From the NCBI RefSeq assembly GCF_001540865.1, contig NC_033629.1, positions 7,951,512 to 8,015,511 on the forward strand: a stretch of 64,000 nt of DNA, in the 5' to 3' direction. Below are positions 23,280-35,703 of the stretch, one piece after another. Both the position numbers and the translations under genes were made by a program. This DNA is from Ananas comosus. Taxonomy: Eukaryota; Streptophyta; Magnoliopsida; Poales; Bromeliaceae. The notes below the pieces were generated by a model that was not told the origin of the DNA, did not search any database, and saw only the letters and a list, made by a program, of their open reading frames with translations. Positions within the stretch are counted from its first letter, which is position 1. Each line of letters opens with the position of its first letter.

Positions 23280-24010
23280 TAAGATAACAACGAAGTTCGA
23301 GATTCAGAAATTTGACAGGACCAACAGTTCGCATTATTGTAAGTCAAGATGCGTTTGCTATATTAACGCAACAAGAATTGCAGAAGATACTGTTGGAAAA
23401 AGCAAAGATGTCTAATTCTTTGACGCCGGAGTAGAAGAAGAAGATTGATGACAAACCTCTTACGGCAATACAATTATATTTATTCGATTAGATATTGCGC
23501 GAGGTCTTGGATGAAAAGGCCGCTGCAGGGCTTTGGCTTAAATTAGAGTCTCTCTACATGACGAAGTCTCTCACCAACAAGTTATATTTGAAGTAACGTC
23601 TCTTCATAATTAAATCGCATTTAGATGAATTTAATTCTATTATTATGAATCTCCGCTCTATAAATATTAAAATCGAGGAGGAAGATAAAGCCCTTTTATT
23701 ATTATGTTCTCTGCCGCCCTCCTACAAGAATTTTCGTTAGACCTTCTTGTTTGGACGAGATACTCTATATCTCAATGATGTTAAATCTTCTTTACTTTCA
23801 TCAGAGAGAATTAACTTACAGATAAGCAACGAGACAAGTGGAGCTTCAGGACAAGGTTTGGTCGCTAGAGGGAGGTCTCGGGAGAAGGATTCCGGTAATA
23901 GAGCTACATTTAGATCAAAATCAAAGTACAGAAATCTGATTTGTGGTTATTGTAAGAAGAAGGGTCACATAAAAGCTGATTGTTTCAAGTTGAAAAATAA
24001 AGAGCAGTGA
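23280..24010 (+). pseudogene. Copia gag, decayed
   Basis: Fragments in one region read like a copia gag: KFDRTNSSHYCKSRCVC-type start, IQLYLFD, and FLLLCSLPPSY near 23700. The open part 23747-24010 ends with a complete zinc knuckle (CGYCKKKGHIKADC) at about 23941-23985. Several stops and shifts lie upstream, so no full protein can be made. The knuckle packages RNA in working elements. Confidence 0.8.
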
Positions 24011-24020
24011 AAGAATAACG

Positions 24021-24479
24021 ATGATAAAAATCAAGGTCAGAAAAAGCACCAATACTGAAGCAGAAGTAAGTGTTGCAGCAGGAGAATCAGATAAAAATGA
24101 TATCGTCTTCACAGTTACGGATAAGACACACAAACAGGATGAGTGGCTTATAGATTCCGCATGTTCCTTTTATATCTGTACGCATAGAGAATGGTTTTCG
24201 ACGTACAAGCCTATTCAAGGTAGAGATGTACTGATGGAAAATCACTCTAAGTGTACAGTTATTAGAATTGGCATTGTTCAGGTACGAATATTCGATGGAG
24301 TAGTGAGGACTATATTTGAGGCTCGACATGTTCCGGATATGAGAAAAAATCTGATCTCATTGGGTACACTTGATACTAAAGGCTTTAAGTATTCTTCAGC
24401 TAATGGATTAATAAAGATTGCTAAAGGGAATCTTGTAGTGATGAAGGCCAAGTTGTCCGACATGTTATATGTTCTATAG
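24021..24479 (+). pseudogene. Copia pol, protease part
   Basis: An open 152-codon stretch with EWLIDSACSFYIC, the copia aspartic protease active site (DSA here), followed by LISLGTLDTKGF and LVVMKAKLSDMLYVL as in the segment before the integrase. A stop ends it at 24479. It is in a different frame from the integrase. Confidence 0.85.
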
Positions 24480-24549
24480 GGTTTTACTGTGACAGGTTCA
24501 GCAGCGGTGACTTCTTCCTCTATGTCAGATTCTGATAGCAACGGATTAT

Positions 24550-25310
24550 GACATATATGACTGGGCTATATGAGTGAATATAGTATGATGAAGTTGGGCG
24601 AGAGAGGTCTACTTGGTAGTCAGAGTTTAGAAAAGTTGGATTTCTGCGAGTATTGTGTTCTTGGCAAATAAAAGAGAGTCAGCTTTAAGGCCGCAGTTCA
24701 CTGGACAAAAGGTACTCTGGACTATCGTACTCCTACTCATGGTGGTGCTAGATATATGTTGACTTTTATTAACGACTATTCTCGTAAAGTGTGGGCGTTC
24801 TTTCTGAAAAGTAAGGATGAGGTGTTCAATTATTTCAAGCAGTGGAAGGTCATGATTGAAAAGCAAACTGAAAAGAAGATCAAGAGATTAAGGACCGACA
24901 ATGGTTTGAAATTTTGTTCATCGGAGTTTGAAGAATTCTGCAAGAATGAAGGAATCGTCAAACATAAAACCGTTAGGCATACTCCACAGCAGAACGGGGT
25001 GGCCGAACGGATGAACAGAACTCTTTTAGAAAGAGCTCGTTGTATGCTCTCTAATACTGGCTTAGTTAAGAGTTTCTAGAAAGAGGCGATCTCTACGGCA
25101 TGCTATTTGGTGAATCGATCTCTACATTCAACACTTGATTGCAAAACTCCGGAGGAGGTATGGTCTGGCAGCCCTTCTGATTATCCTAATTTGCGAATAT
25201 TTGGTTGTCCTACTTATATTCATATAAATAAAGGCAAGTTAGAACCTAGGGCTAAAAAGTACATTTTTTTTTGTTCTGCATCGGGAGTTAAGGAATATAG
25301 ATTGTGATGT
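24550..25310 (+). pseudogene. Copia pol, integrase
   Basis: The GAG-pre-integrase zinc-binding remnant (LGEROLLGSQ-like, then CEYCVLGK) has a stop after VLGK. The core follows, with FINDYSRKVW, KRLRTDNGLKF and the Glu-containing FEEFCKNEGI, then TPQQNGVAERMN. A stop at 25077-25079 interrupts it, and the next frame carries CYLVNRSLHSTLD and FGCPTYIHI. The three acidic residues are kept; the protein is not. Confidence 0.87.
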
Positions 25311-25659
25311 CCTGAATCATCTAAATTAATTATTAATAGGATGTCATATTTGATAAATTTGCTATGTTATATCCTATGGTAATTCTTCTGATGAGACCCC
25401 GAGTCCTAGCAAGCAGGTGGAGGTAGAGACCAATGGTATAGTTCAGTTGCAGGATTCTTCTCAGTCAGAGCAAGTTCAGTCGCCAGACACCTCAGTAATT
25501 GAAACCTCACAAGTTGAGAGGCAGAGCATTGCTATAGGCAGAGCGAGGAGACAGACCAAACCACCGCAAAGATACGGTTATGAAGATATGGTTGCTTACG
25601 CTCTTTCAGTGGCACAAGACACAGAAAAAGAAGGTGATTCTTCCTAATATATTCAAGCT

Positions 25660-27196
25660 ATTTCTGGTGTCAGTTCTGCAGAGTGGTTGGTGGCGATGAA
25701 CGAGGAGATGGAGTCTCTTCATAAGAATCGTACATGGGAGTTGGTAAAACCACCTACAGGCAAGAAAATTGTTGGCTGCAAGTGGGTCTTCAAGAAAGGA
25801 CGGAATTCCCGATGTGGAAGATACAAGGTAAAAGTTCGTTTAGTTACTAAGGGCTATAGTCAGTTAGAAGGTGCTGATTTCAATGATATTTTCTTACCCG
25901 TCGTGAAGTATACTTCTATTCGTGTTCTTTTATCGTTAGTAGCCATGAATGACCTATATCTTGAGCAGCTTAATATTAAGACAGCTTTTTTGCATGAAGA
26001 ACTTGAGGAGCAAATTTATATAAAATAGTCGGAGGGATTCATTATTGAAGAGAAGGAAGACTATATTTGCCTGTTAAAGAAATCGCTTTATGGCTTAAAG
26101 CAGTCTCCTCGATAATGGTACAAGCGGTTCGACTCCTTCATGACAGGTCATAGATATTACAGAAGCAAGCGTGACAGTTGCATGTACTTCAGAAAGCTTG
26201 ATAAGGGATCTTTTATATATTTATTGCTCTATGTCGATGATATGTTAATTGCTTTTAGCGACATAGTTGAGATAAATAAATTGAAGGCTTTACTTAAGGG
26301 TGAGTTTGAGATGAAAGATTTAGGTGCTTCTAAGAAACTCTTTGGTATGAAAATTAAGAGAGGCAATGAGTCAGGACTACTGTATTTAACACAAGAGAAA
26401 TATACAGAGAAGATTTTAAAGCGTTTCGAGATGACAAACGCGAAACTAGTGAGCACTCCTTTTGCGGCGCATTTCAAACTTTCCGCCGAGTTATCACCAC
26501 AGTCCGATGATAATACGGGAGTACATATCTTATATTCCCTATTCTAGTGCTGTCGGGAGTATTATGTACGCCATGATTTGCACACGGCCGAACATCTCCT
26601 ACGTAGTGAGTATGGTTAGCAAATATATGACCAATTCTGATAAAGCTCATTGGCAAACTATTAAGTGGATTTTGAGATACTTAAGAGGAACTACTAGCAC
26701 TTGTTTGGAGTTTGGGAGGTGTAAGGTTGGTGTGGTTCGATATATTGATTCGGATTTTGCAGGTGATTTGGACAGGAGGAGATCACTTTCAGGTTATAAA
26801 TTCTCTATTGGTGGATGTGCAGTTAGTTGGAAAGCTTCATTACAACCTAATGTCGCCTTGTCTACGACGGAGGCGGAATATATTGCGATGACAGAGGGTA
26901 TGAAGGAAGCTATGTGGCTAAGAGGCTTATTTGGAGAGCTTACTTTTTGTTGGAATCCGACGATTGTTTATTCGGATAGTTAAAGTGCTATTCATTTGTC
27001 TAAAAACCAGATGTTTCATGAGAGGACAAAGCACATCGATATAAAGTTTCACTTTGTTCGGAATGTGATTGGGAAACGCACGGTGACTGTTAAGAAAATT
27101 GGTACTAAGGACAATCCGGCGAATATACTTGCTAAGTCTCTTACTATTGCCAAGTTCAAGCATTGTTTGGACTTAGTGGCAGTTGGTAGCACTTGA
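25660..27196 (+). pseudogene. Copia pol, reverse transcriptase and RNase H
   Basis: The RT begins WLVAMNEEMESL and KWVFKKGRN, and continues to DIKTAFL-like IKTAFLHEEL. Stops interrupt it at about 26026 and 26115, and it resumes with LLLYVDDMLIAF, the catalytic YVDD, at about 26230-26241. RNase H in another frame has DSDFAGDLDRRRSLSGY, CAVSWKASLQ and STTEAEYIA. A stop at about 26981 and a final piece with GTKDNPANILAKSL follow. Many stops fit C-to-T changes (for example TAG and TAA at expected Gln or Trp). Confidence 0.9.
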
Positions 27197-27330
27197 GGTC
27201 CTATGGGGCGTTTGAAGAAGATAGAGCACGGAGCGTTAAGAAGCATTGAGGCGAATTAAATTCAAGGTGAAGTTTAGTGGGGACCTCGACATAACAGCTG
27301 CTAAACTGAAAATTAAACCAAGATAAAGAT

Positions 27331-27948
27331 TGTTATATTTGGTTTAGATTTGTAGTTATCTAAATTGGAGTTAAATCAAAATCTAATTAGGATTAAATAT
27401 AATTTAATATAATTTGGCATATATGGATTATGAGTCGGAATCTAATTCAAATTGAATTAGATTAGACTTGTGTTTAGAAATCCAATTAGATTAGAGTTCC
27501 AATTAGACTCTAATTTGAAGCCACATCCTATATATATGCGGCTAAGTTAATGAAGCCAGAGCCATGACTCAAATTAGGCCATGCAAATTAATTAAGTTGT
27601 TGGTGGTCAGTTGCGGCGGCGCGTGGTGTGCGTTGCAGAGCCCCTGATAGGGATCTAATTATGAAGGCAATGTTATGCATGTTAAGAAGACATCTAATTA
27701 AACTGCATGTTGGAGAGAGTTGACCAAGCCTGTTGGCCGTACGGTGATTCGGGGCCCTAGTGTTAATTAAGCTGAGCCACTTTGGAGTTTCGCGTACGGA
27801 TACGAATTTTGGCATTTTTGACCTAATTAAGTTTTGGCCTTTAATTTGAGAGATCTTCTTTGTATTCCGCCTTTTCGATATTAATAAAGTATTTGCTCCG
27901 TCTTCACCCGTAAATATGCGTAGGCTATTGGCCAAACGCGCCCTAACA
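27331..27948 (+). repeat. Copia 3' LTR
   Basis: A 618-bp LTR without the nested insertions seen in the 5' LTR. It starts TGTTATATTTGGTTTAG and ends CCCTAACA. By eye it differs from the 5' LTR at many sites, which fits an old insertion. Confidence 0.88.
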
Positions 27949-27953
27949 CTTAT

Positions 27954-29145
27954 TTGAACCAAGCTGATTACAATTTACTTTACTATATTTTGATATTATT
28001 TTTGTTTTGTATTTTCTAAAAAAGTTTAGATATCATTATATTATATTTTTATCAATCTCTTTACTATATTTTAGACTTGTTTTTGTTTTTTTGACTTCGT
28101 ACCATATTTTTTTCTACGAATATCACAGCATTAGTTTTTTCCAGTCAATCTTTACATTATTGGTAATAAACCTATTGTTTTAGGCAAAATTTAATAATTT
28201 TATAAAGAAACACTGATTAAATAATAAAAAAAATATGAAATGAATCTTCATAGTAGACTCACTGCAAGCTTTGATCAAGCTATTTTAACTTTTTCTTTCG
28301 TTATTTTTGTGTATTTTATTATTTTTCATGTCAAAACTTGCTGACTAACCGCTATGTTATTTTTAATCAGTATTTTTTTTAATAATTTTCATATAAAAGT
28401 ATAGATAGTTGAGTGGTGTATTTGAAAAAAAAAATAACGGTAAACCGTAGAAAGTGAAATAATCTGTAAAGTACAGTGTAGACGTGTAGTATAATACAAG
28501 CTTTCGAACTAAATTCAATTCTCATACAATAAATAATTGATGTTCAAAAAAAGAAACAAAAAAGAACCCCATAAACGGGTCATTTTTACAAGAATCAGCC
28601 AAATCTAGTAAGGATCCAATCCCCACACTCATCCAAAGGAAATATTACGTGAAAAAAATTTTTTAGCCTTAATAAAAGTTTAAGTTGTTAAATAATAGTT
28701 CTTTAATATTTTATATACATAAATGTCTCTTATGTATCCCTCATCTGTTCCTCTTTTCCTTACTACCATGATTTTCTTTTTGTTTAATTCCTAACTTTTA
28801 CTTTTTTTGTAACTTTTACTTTTTTGTCGGCTTTCCGGAAACCTAAGCTGCCTCCAACTTGTATGCTCAGTTTATTTTACTTAATAAATGAAGCAGGTAG
28901 CTTGCTACATATTTCTCAAAAAAAAAAAAAATGCTCTTTTCAGAGATTATATCTATATCTTTTTCATTTTAGTCAATATTAACTGTTTCTCAGCACTGTG
29001 ATGGCCACATGACACCACAACAAGCTTCCTAGCTTAGCTTGCTAGATGCTATATTATTATGAGATTGATAGACAAGATAATCACCAACAAAATTTTGATC
29101 TTTAGATTCAATGGAACCTGTCGGCACAGCCCCCCGAACACGAAG
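27954..29145. other. Intergenic AT-rich DNA with a retroposon tail
   Basis: No gene was found. The only distinctive feature is the poly-A tailed segment at about 28800-28932, annotated separately. Confidence 0.65.
28800..28932 (+). mobile_element. Probable truncated retroposon 3' end
   Basis: AATAAATGAAGC contains a polyadenylation signal. A small hairpin (GTAGC-TT-GCTAC) follows, and a run of 14 A ends at 28932. This looks like the 3' end of a reverse-transcribed RNA, perhaps a 5'-truncated LINE of a different family from the one at 2.6-8.7 kb. The left border and target duplication are not clear. Confidence 0.5.
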
Positions 29146-29149
29146 CAAT

Positions 29150-29205
29150 TATATATATTATATATATATATATATATATAATATATATATATATACATAT
29201 TATCG
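29150..29205. repeat. TA microsatellite
   Basis: Imperfect TA run next to a family B MITE. Confidence 0.95.
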
Positions 29206-29410
29206 AGTCGGCTGGGATATTATGATAGCATTCAATATTTTCGCCACTTAGATTTAACTCTTTAGCTATTTTCACCCGTTAAGATTATACTATTAAATCA
29301 ATAATTCACCGCAATCTTAAAAGGCCTGTATCTGCTTAACCGTACATTCCTTCATCCAAAGGTTGAAAATCTATGTATCAATAACTTGGTACTATTTTAT
29401 ATTTAACTAT
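29206..29410. mobile_element. Short MITE (family B)
   Basis: About 200 bp with the family B plan: GAGTCGGCTGGGATATTATG at the left, the interior TTTTCACCCGTTAAGAT and TTCATCCAAAGGTTGAAAAT, and CTTGGTACTATT at the right. TA repeats flank both sides. It is more diverged than the copies near 30 kb. Confidence 0.6.
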
Positions 29411-29461
29411 ATATATATATATATATTATATATATATATATTAGTATATATATATATATAT
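29410..29461. repeat. TA microsatellite
   Basis: TA repeat between MITEs. Confidence 0.9.
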
Positions 29462-29462
29462 A

Positions 29463-29497
29463 TAGTTTACTACCGATAGTATTCTAGCAAAACTCAT
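29463..29497. repeat. Lone right terminus of a family A MITE
   Basis: GTTTACTACCGATAGTATTC and the following AGCAAAACTC match the right end of the adjacent complete copy (30018-30048). Nothing else of that second copy remains. Confidence 0.7.
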
Positions 29498-29501
29498 ATA
29501 T

Positions 29502-30041
29502 AGTTTGACTGGGCTACTATCGGTAGTAAACTGCTCGGTTTACTACCGATTTGTTCTTAATGATAGAGCTTCCAAATCTACGATCGACACAGTTGAATAT
29601 GATCTAGACCGTTTAAATTATTTAGAAATCAAATTTCATGATTTTTTGGCATCACTAACTGAACGATCAAAGGGTCACAAAATCTATAATTTTAATGGCC
29701 GATATGGTGNTGCGTTTGCTCGTTTAACGGTATAGAAGAGTTCAAATCAACTAAATTTTTGTTAGAAAATTCTTTAAATTATTTAAAATAAGATCTAGAC
29801 TCTAGATCTCAAATATAAAAATTGTATCATCACTTTTTGAAGGATATTAATTTCCAGCCATTCATTTTTCTGTTAACTTGATAAACAAGAGAACATTAAT
29901 ATCGAAAGAGTGTGAAATTTGATTTTCAGATAATTTAAATAGTTTAGATCATGTTTAACGGTGCCGATCATCAATTTGGAAACTCTATCATCAAAAATAA
30001 ATCGGTAGTAACCGAGCCGTTTACTACTGATAGTATTTTAG

Positions 30042-30048
<7 letters not shown>
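29502..30048. mobile_element. Foldback MITE (family A subtype)
   Basis: About 545 bp. CTACTATCGGTAGTAAAC at the left is inverted at the right (GTTTACTACTGATAGTA). The long arms carry the family core with GATCTAGACCGTTTAAAT. An N lies at 29710. It is non-coding; the short ORF over the left arm is an artefact of the repeat. Confidence 0.75.
29710..29710. other. Ambiguous base N
   Basis: Single undetermined base in the middle of a foldback MITE. Confidence 1.
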
Positions 30049-30087
<39 letters not shown>

Positions 30088-30088
30088 G
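30049..30088. repeat. CT/TA microsatellite
   Basis: CT repeat followed by TA repeat between two MITEs. Confidence 0.95.
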
Positions 30089-30320
30089 AGTCCGGCTACT
30101 ATGCTATTAATAGCACGAAGCACTTGATGCTACCAAGTTTTCCGCCGTTAGATCTACCCTTTTGATCATTTTCATCCGTTAGATCATACTATTCAACCAA
30201 TCACCCACTCAACCCTAGGGGGCCCACATCATCCTAACCGCACATCTCTTAATCCAATGGCCAAACACTTGGTAGCACCAATGACTTGGTGCTATTAATA
30301 ATATATTAGCATAGTTCTAT
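30088..30320. mobile_element. Short MITE (family B)
   Basis: Left GCTACTATGCTATTAATAGC and right TGGTGCTATTAATAATATAT form imperfect inverted ends. The interior holds TTTTCATCCGTTAGATCATA and CTCAACCCTAGGGGG. TA repeats flank both sides. It is non-coding. Confidence 0.7.
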
Positions 30321-30336
30321 ATATATATATATATAT

Positions 30337-30575
30337 AGCTGGACTGAGCTATTATTAGTAGCAAAATTTTATTGTTGCTACCAGTTTTTTAGCCTTTGGA
30401 TCAACTCTTTTCATTATTTCTAACCATTGGATTAAATACTATAACCCAGTGGGGACCACTCAACCCTAGGGGGACCACTCAATTCTAAACGACTAATATC
30501 ATCCTGACCCTACAATTTTTCATCCAATGGTTAGAAAAATTTGATGGCAAAAAACGTTTTACTTTAATGTATTTT
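30337..30575. mobile_element. Short MITE (family B), close relative of the 21.9 kb copy
   Basis: Very similar over about 235 bp to the element at 21868-22106, including ATTGTTGCTACCAGTTTTTT and CTGACCCTACAATTTTTCAT. The right terminus is less clear than the left. A TA repeat lies directly to the left. Confidence 0.75.
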
Positions 30576-30604
30576 CCAGCTAATTGCTTATATATTATCT
30601 ATAT

Positions 30605-31148
30605 GAGTGAGGCTACTATGCTATCGGAAGCACGGAGCCTTCCGTGCTTCCAGCTTGTTTTCGATGTTGCGACTTTCAAATCGTCGATCGGCTCCATTAA
30701 ACTTGATCTAGAGTATTTATAGTACCTAGAAAATAAATTTTATAATTTTACGATATCATTTGCCTAGTGAATGAAGGGGCTCAAAATCAATGGCTGAAAA
30801 TAAAAATCTTACAAAATGTAATAATATGACATTAAAATTTTAAATCAAAGATATTGATCTTGTTTTATATAGTATAAAGAATTTTCTATCAAAATTTCAC
30901 GTGATTTGGATATTTCTATACCGTTAAACTTGCAAACGGCTCACTACGGCCATTGAAATTTGTTGATTTTGAGCCCATTCGATCACTAGGCAAATGATAT
31001 CGAAAAATTATAAAATTTATTTTCTAGGTACTCCAAATACTTTAGATTAAGTTTAACGGAGCTGATCGACGATTCGAAAGTCGCAACATCGAAAACGAGC
31101 TAGAAGGACGGAAGGCTCCGTGCTTCCAATAGTATAGTAGCCTCACTC
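30605..31148. mobile_element. Foldback MITE (family A), best-preserved copy
   Basis: The left end GAGTGAGGCTACTATGCTAT pairs with the right end (minus strand) GAGTGAGGCTACTATACTAT. Long arms of roughly 180 bp follow, with CACGGAGCCTTCCGTGCTTC at the left. The centre matches 1-120 and 535-660. A TA repeat lies directly to the right (31149-31176). Confidence 0.85.
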
Positions 31149-31176
31149 TATATATATATATATATATATATATAGA

Positions 31177-31320
31177 ACTATGCTACTATACTATCTATAG
31201 TACCGGAACTCCGGTACTATAGTTTTATTTTTAATTTTAGGGTGTTCAAATTAACGATCCACACCGTTAAATATAATCTAGGATATATGAACTTAATATG
31301 TGACGAGCTCAAGTCGCTGC
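31177..31320. repeat. Partial foldback MITE, left arm
   Basis: CTATGCTACTATACTATC is followed by a small inverted pair (AGTACCGGAACTCCGGTACT) and a family-A-like arm with CCGTTAAATATAATCTAGG. The sequence then becomes unrelated, so only part of a copy is present. Confidence 0.55.
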
Positions 31321-31576
31321 TCAATTTGCTTTAGTTGGTGAGGGAAAGACATCAATGATCAACCTTATAGAAAGAGAACCACTTTTTGCTAGTTAGCTTC
31401 AGTGTCTTCTTTTTCTTTTTTTCTTTTTTCTTTCACTTTGTTTTCATATGAAGAATCATTATCATCAACTGGATCTGCAATGGCATCAAGTCCCCATCAA
31501 AGTCCAACAACAAAAAATAAAGGCGTGTGTACATGACAATAATGGCGAGGCCCAAGAAATTAAAATTGGGTTTCGT

Positions 31577-31579
<3 letters not shown>

Positions 31580-31617
<38 letters not shown>
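31580..31617. repeat. GA microsatellite
   Basis: About 19 GA units. Confidence 0.95.
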
Positions 31618-31619
<2 letters not shown>

Positions 31620-31924
31620 GGAATAATAATAATTGAAAATAATAACAACAGTGGTGAGTTGAATCTGCAGGAGATCTCCGGAAATGATAATGGGGTCAAT
31701 AAAATGCTTTTAATTTTATTTTGTTTTATTATTATTTTTCTTCTCCTGAAGTGTGGATGTCACTCGGTTTAGGTGGCCTCCGAGTGATTTAGTCCAAATG
31801 CTGCTATCATTGTTGGGTGGTTGGTAGGGTTTACATATGTCTCTGTTGGATTTGTTGATTTGGTGACATAATTGTCGCGTAAGCAAGACGTAAGTGTACG
31901 TTTCGCACCGTAATGACTTATTTA

Positions 31925-32273
31925 AGAATAAATTATATTTTTTATTATCAAACTTTAATTTTAATTTATCAAAATTAATGACTGAAATCATTTAAATTTT
32001 AACAACCGATCGAGTCCTACAATCAAATTTAATTAACTAAATATTGACGAATTATTAGCACAGAAGTGACGTACGTAGTATTTTAATTATTGTCCTATCA
32101 CCGATTATAATTTTTCACGTCACTTCAGTATCAATAATTTATTAAAATTCAGTTAACTAAATTATTTATAATAATTTAAAAAATATAAATTAAAAATTAT
32201 AATAAATCAAAATTTGAAAATCAAACTGTCATGTGTCTTGTAGTCTGAGGACCAAAAGTGTAATTTATCCTAT
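31925..32273. mobile_element. Possible Mutator-type MITE
   Basis: The left GAATAAATTATATTTTT and the right end read on the minus strand, GGATAAATTACACTTTTGG, are imperfect inverted termini. The interior is AT-rich without a gene. No clear target duplication was identified. Confidence 0.4.
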
Positions 32274-33397
32274 AATAATTTCAAACCAAAATGGGTTGTA
32301 GGACGTGTAGCATTATTATTAATTTTCCAATCATCTTATGTAGTTACTCTTTCATTTTCTTTTCAACTTCCTGTTCATCAATGCTTAGTTATCAATGCGT
32401 GGCGAAATTTCAGCTTGCTTGAAGTTGAAGTTTGGCCATGCATTAATTTACTATTATTATTACAGTAAAAAGGATTGCTGCACGGGTTTCGCCCCCACAA
32501 AAAAAAAAAAATTTATTTAAAGAGATTATTATTATCTGATAAATGCGTAAGGCTTCCGCAATTTTTTAGTCCCTTCCTTATTTGATTATAAGTTTAGCGG
32601 CGGATCTAAAAGTTTTCCTAATAAGATCAAAATATAATGAAGTATAAATCACTCATGAATATTGCACAGCTGAAAAATGAACTTTAATTTTCAATGTGTT
32701 TTCATATTCTGAAATATTGAATAAGAGTATCATTCGTAAGAATACATCTTTTTTTATATATGTTACAAAATAACCGTTCATTAATTGATCAATTATATAT
32801 ACACTTGTGCAATTTATTCTTTATAAAATTCATCATAAACAAGCTCTTTTCACTGTACCAATAGTAACTAGTAGAATTAATACAACCTTAAAAATAAATA
32901 TATCCTTAGAAACACTATGTTTTCATCTCAACAAGAGAAAAAAAAAAAAAAACTAAAGTTGGTGGATCCCTTATTTTTATTAGACCTGCTATTTTTTAAT
33001 TTTATTCTATGGTTCTACGTAATCCCTCCATGCTTTTTTGTGGGCCTAATATTACACGGACTCATGAGATTGAAAAATTGGAGTGACATACTATTTGACC
33101 GTAACTTTCTACTTCGGCCTCAATGTATTGTCAACAATTCAAGATTGGCCAATACGGCTTTTATTTGGCATACCTTAGTGGGCCAATGAATCCCATTTTA
33201 TAGATCTGGCAATGGTATAGGATGTTTTTAATTAGTGCTATTAGTTAAGGGCTGTTCCATCTAGTGGGAATGAAAATTCTTATTAATAAAATTTAGTTGG
33301 TTTTTGTATGCTTTCGAAAATTATCTATATATTGTCTTTTTTAATTTATTGAATTTAACACATGTGTGTGTGAAATTACGATTTTTAAAAGAGGTTT
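32274..33397. other. Intergenic AT-rich DNA
   Basis: No gene, repeat family or RNA gene could be supported. Poly-A runs lie at 32499-32510 and 32939-32952. Confidence 0.65.
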
Positions 33398-35190
33398 TTG
33401 CTAATTAATTCGGCTGGTAGGGCCGATGATGGAATAACATATCAACCAGGTGATTCAGCTAGCAGGGCCAAACATAAAATGTCAAAAGAAACTATGGCTT
33501 CGGCCGGCAAGGCTGAAGGATTAAGGAAAACAAAGAAATTGACCACAGAAATCCAAGTTGAAAAGGATCTCAAAAAGAAATTTGAAAAGTCACTAATCAA
33601 AATCGGCGAAAAAAAACTAGAGATTCAAGATCCTTTGATCGAAATAAATATAGGGTTGGATGAGAACAGGCAACCGAGCTTCATTAGCGCAAACTTTCGA
33701 CGGCACAATAAGGGAAGCTGATCGATCTACTTAAGAGATATAAAGACCGCTTCGTTTGGAGTTATGAAAAGATGCCGGGACTTAGCCGAAAGACTGTAGA
33801 GCATAGGCTCTCTATGAAAAAGGAATTTAGGTCTTATAAGCATCCGGCTCGTAGGTTCGAGCGAGTATTGTACTACAAATAAAAAATTAAATTAAATACC
33901 TTTTAAAAGCCGGATTTTATTAGACCAGCTCATTATGTTGACTTAGTTTCTAATATAGCTTCAGTGCACAAAATGAATATTAGAAATTTGAATACGACTA
34001 CACCTAAAAATGAATATTCTATGCCAATAGTCGATATATTAGTCAATGCTGCAACTGGCCATAAAATACTATCGTTTATGGACGGACATGTTGGCTACAA
34101 TCAATATTTTATAGCCAAAGATGATGCATCGAAAATGGCTTTCAGATGCCAGTGATCAATTTGAACCTTCGAGTGGATAGTGATACCTTTTGGCTTAAAG
34201 AATGCCGAGGCCACTTAACAACAGGTGATGAATTTTATTTTTCATAATTTGATTTGTAAAATATTGAAAGTATCAATAATATAGCGGTGGAATCCAAATC
34301 CAAAACCGATCACTGGGCCGATTTAAAATTAGCCTTCAAACGTATGAGGAAATATAATTTAAAAATGAATCATCCGAAGTGTGCATTCGGGGTGTCAGCT
34401 AAAAATTTTCTTGATTTTTTGGTTCATGAGAGAGGAACCAAGATTGATAAAAATAAAGCAAAGGCGATTATAGAATTACTGCCACTCAAAATCAAGATAG
34501 AATTACAAAGTTTATTGAAAAAAAAAAAAAAAAACTAGTTGAACTATTCATATCGAACCGGGCCGGTAGAATAGGAGTATTTACTCCATTACTTCGGCTC
34601 AAAAACTATGAGGAATTCATATAGATATATAGAGGAGCACCAAAAGACTTTCGAAAATATTAAAGAATACTTGATGAAACCTCCGGTACTTATTCCTCGG
34701 TAGAAACAACATATGAAACTGTACATCTCGATTGTAGAGGAAAACTTAGGATGCTTGCTAGTTCAAGAAAATGAGCAAAAAGAAGAGTAAGCAGTTTATT
34801 ACTTAAGTAGACGTTTGCTCGACGCCAAAAGATGCTATTCGACAATAGAAAATTATACTTAGAATTGTACTATGCCTACACCAAGTTTAGATGCTATATT
34901 TTATCGGTTGAAATATCGGTTGCCTGCAAAACTGATCTTATACAATATATGTTATCAAAACCGGTCTTAAGAGGAAGGATAGGATGCTAGATATTAACCT
35001 TGTCCAAGTTCTCTCTTAACAATGTCCCAGTGAAGGCCGTCAAAGGTCAGACGATAGTCGATTTTTGGCTGACCATCCATGTGTCGAGGTTGAAGAGCCG
35101 ATGCAAAATCTAGTCTGTCTTCGGCCATGGACACTATACTTTGAAGGTCTAAGACATCCTACTCGGTTGGAATTGGAGTAGTGATACGAT
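33398..35190 (+). pseudogene. Ty3/gypsy (Tat-like) pol relic
   Basis: Recognisable in several frames: DPLIEINIGLDENRQPSFIS at 33629-33690, then LLKRYKDRFVWSYEKMPGLS, the RT motifs TPKNEYSMPIVD, HKILSFMDGHVGYNQ and EWIVIPFGLKNA, then YNLKMNHPKCAFGVS and FLVHERG (34350-34440), and further on KTFENIKEYLMKPPVLIPR and YYLSRRLLDA from the RNase H part. Stops and frameshifts occur about every 100-200 bp. The order and motifs fit the Tat clade of plant Ty3/gypsy elements. LTRs were not found. Confidence 0.82.
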
Positions 35191-35703
35191 CACCCAAGGT
35201 AAGTGTAATGTACTGACTTCTTGATATAAATGTAAGTGTAAATAAAAATAGTATGAGATACTATTTTTATTTGACTTAAAAAAGTAAAATATAAGTCAAA
35301 AATGACTTGTGCTGAAATTGGAATAAAAATAGAAAATTTAGAATTTTTTGTAAGAAACGGGGCTAATATTTTAGCAGAAAATTCATAGTGGCAGAAAATT
35401 GTGAAAATTGGAGAATATGTCGGAATTATTTTTATGAGGCTAGATTTAAAGTTTCATGTCATTCCGACACCCGGAAAGTGAAAAATAAAATCTAACTGCT
35501 ATCTGCTAGAGATTCTAGTCGGTAGAGCTTTCGGTAACCAAAAATGGTCAAAACTGAAAGATTAAAATTTCTTTCTTCTTATTAGTTTAAACCGAGCTTG
35601 ACTATCAAATTTGAGTGCAAACGGACATTCAGAAAGGCTCCGGCGAAAAACTTCAGTTTTTGAACTGCTAAACTAAAATTATGTTAATGTGAGGGGTGTT
35701 GAC

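Larger units (their letters stand above)
21606..27948 (+). mobile_element. Ty1/copia LTR retrotransposon, decayed
   Basis: LTRs start TGTTATATTTGGTTT (21606 and 27331) and end TAACA (23243 and 27948). A tRNA-iMet primer site follows the 5' LTR. Gag, protease, integrase, RT and RNase H can be read in copia order but with many stops and shifts. The 5' LTR carries nested insertions and is over twice the length of the 3' LTR (620 bp). The flanking pentamers CTAAT (21601-21605) and CTTAT (27949-27953) agree at four of five positions, so they may be an aged target duplication. No clear polypurine tract was found just before 27331. Confidence 0.9.
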
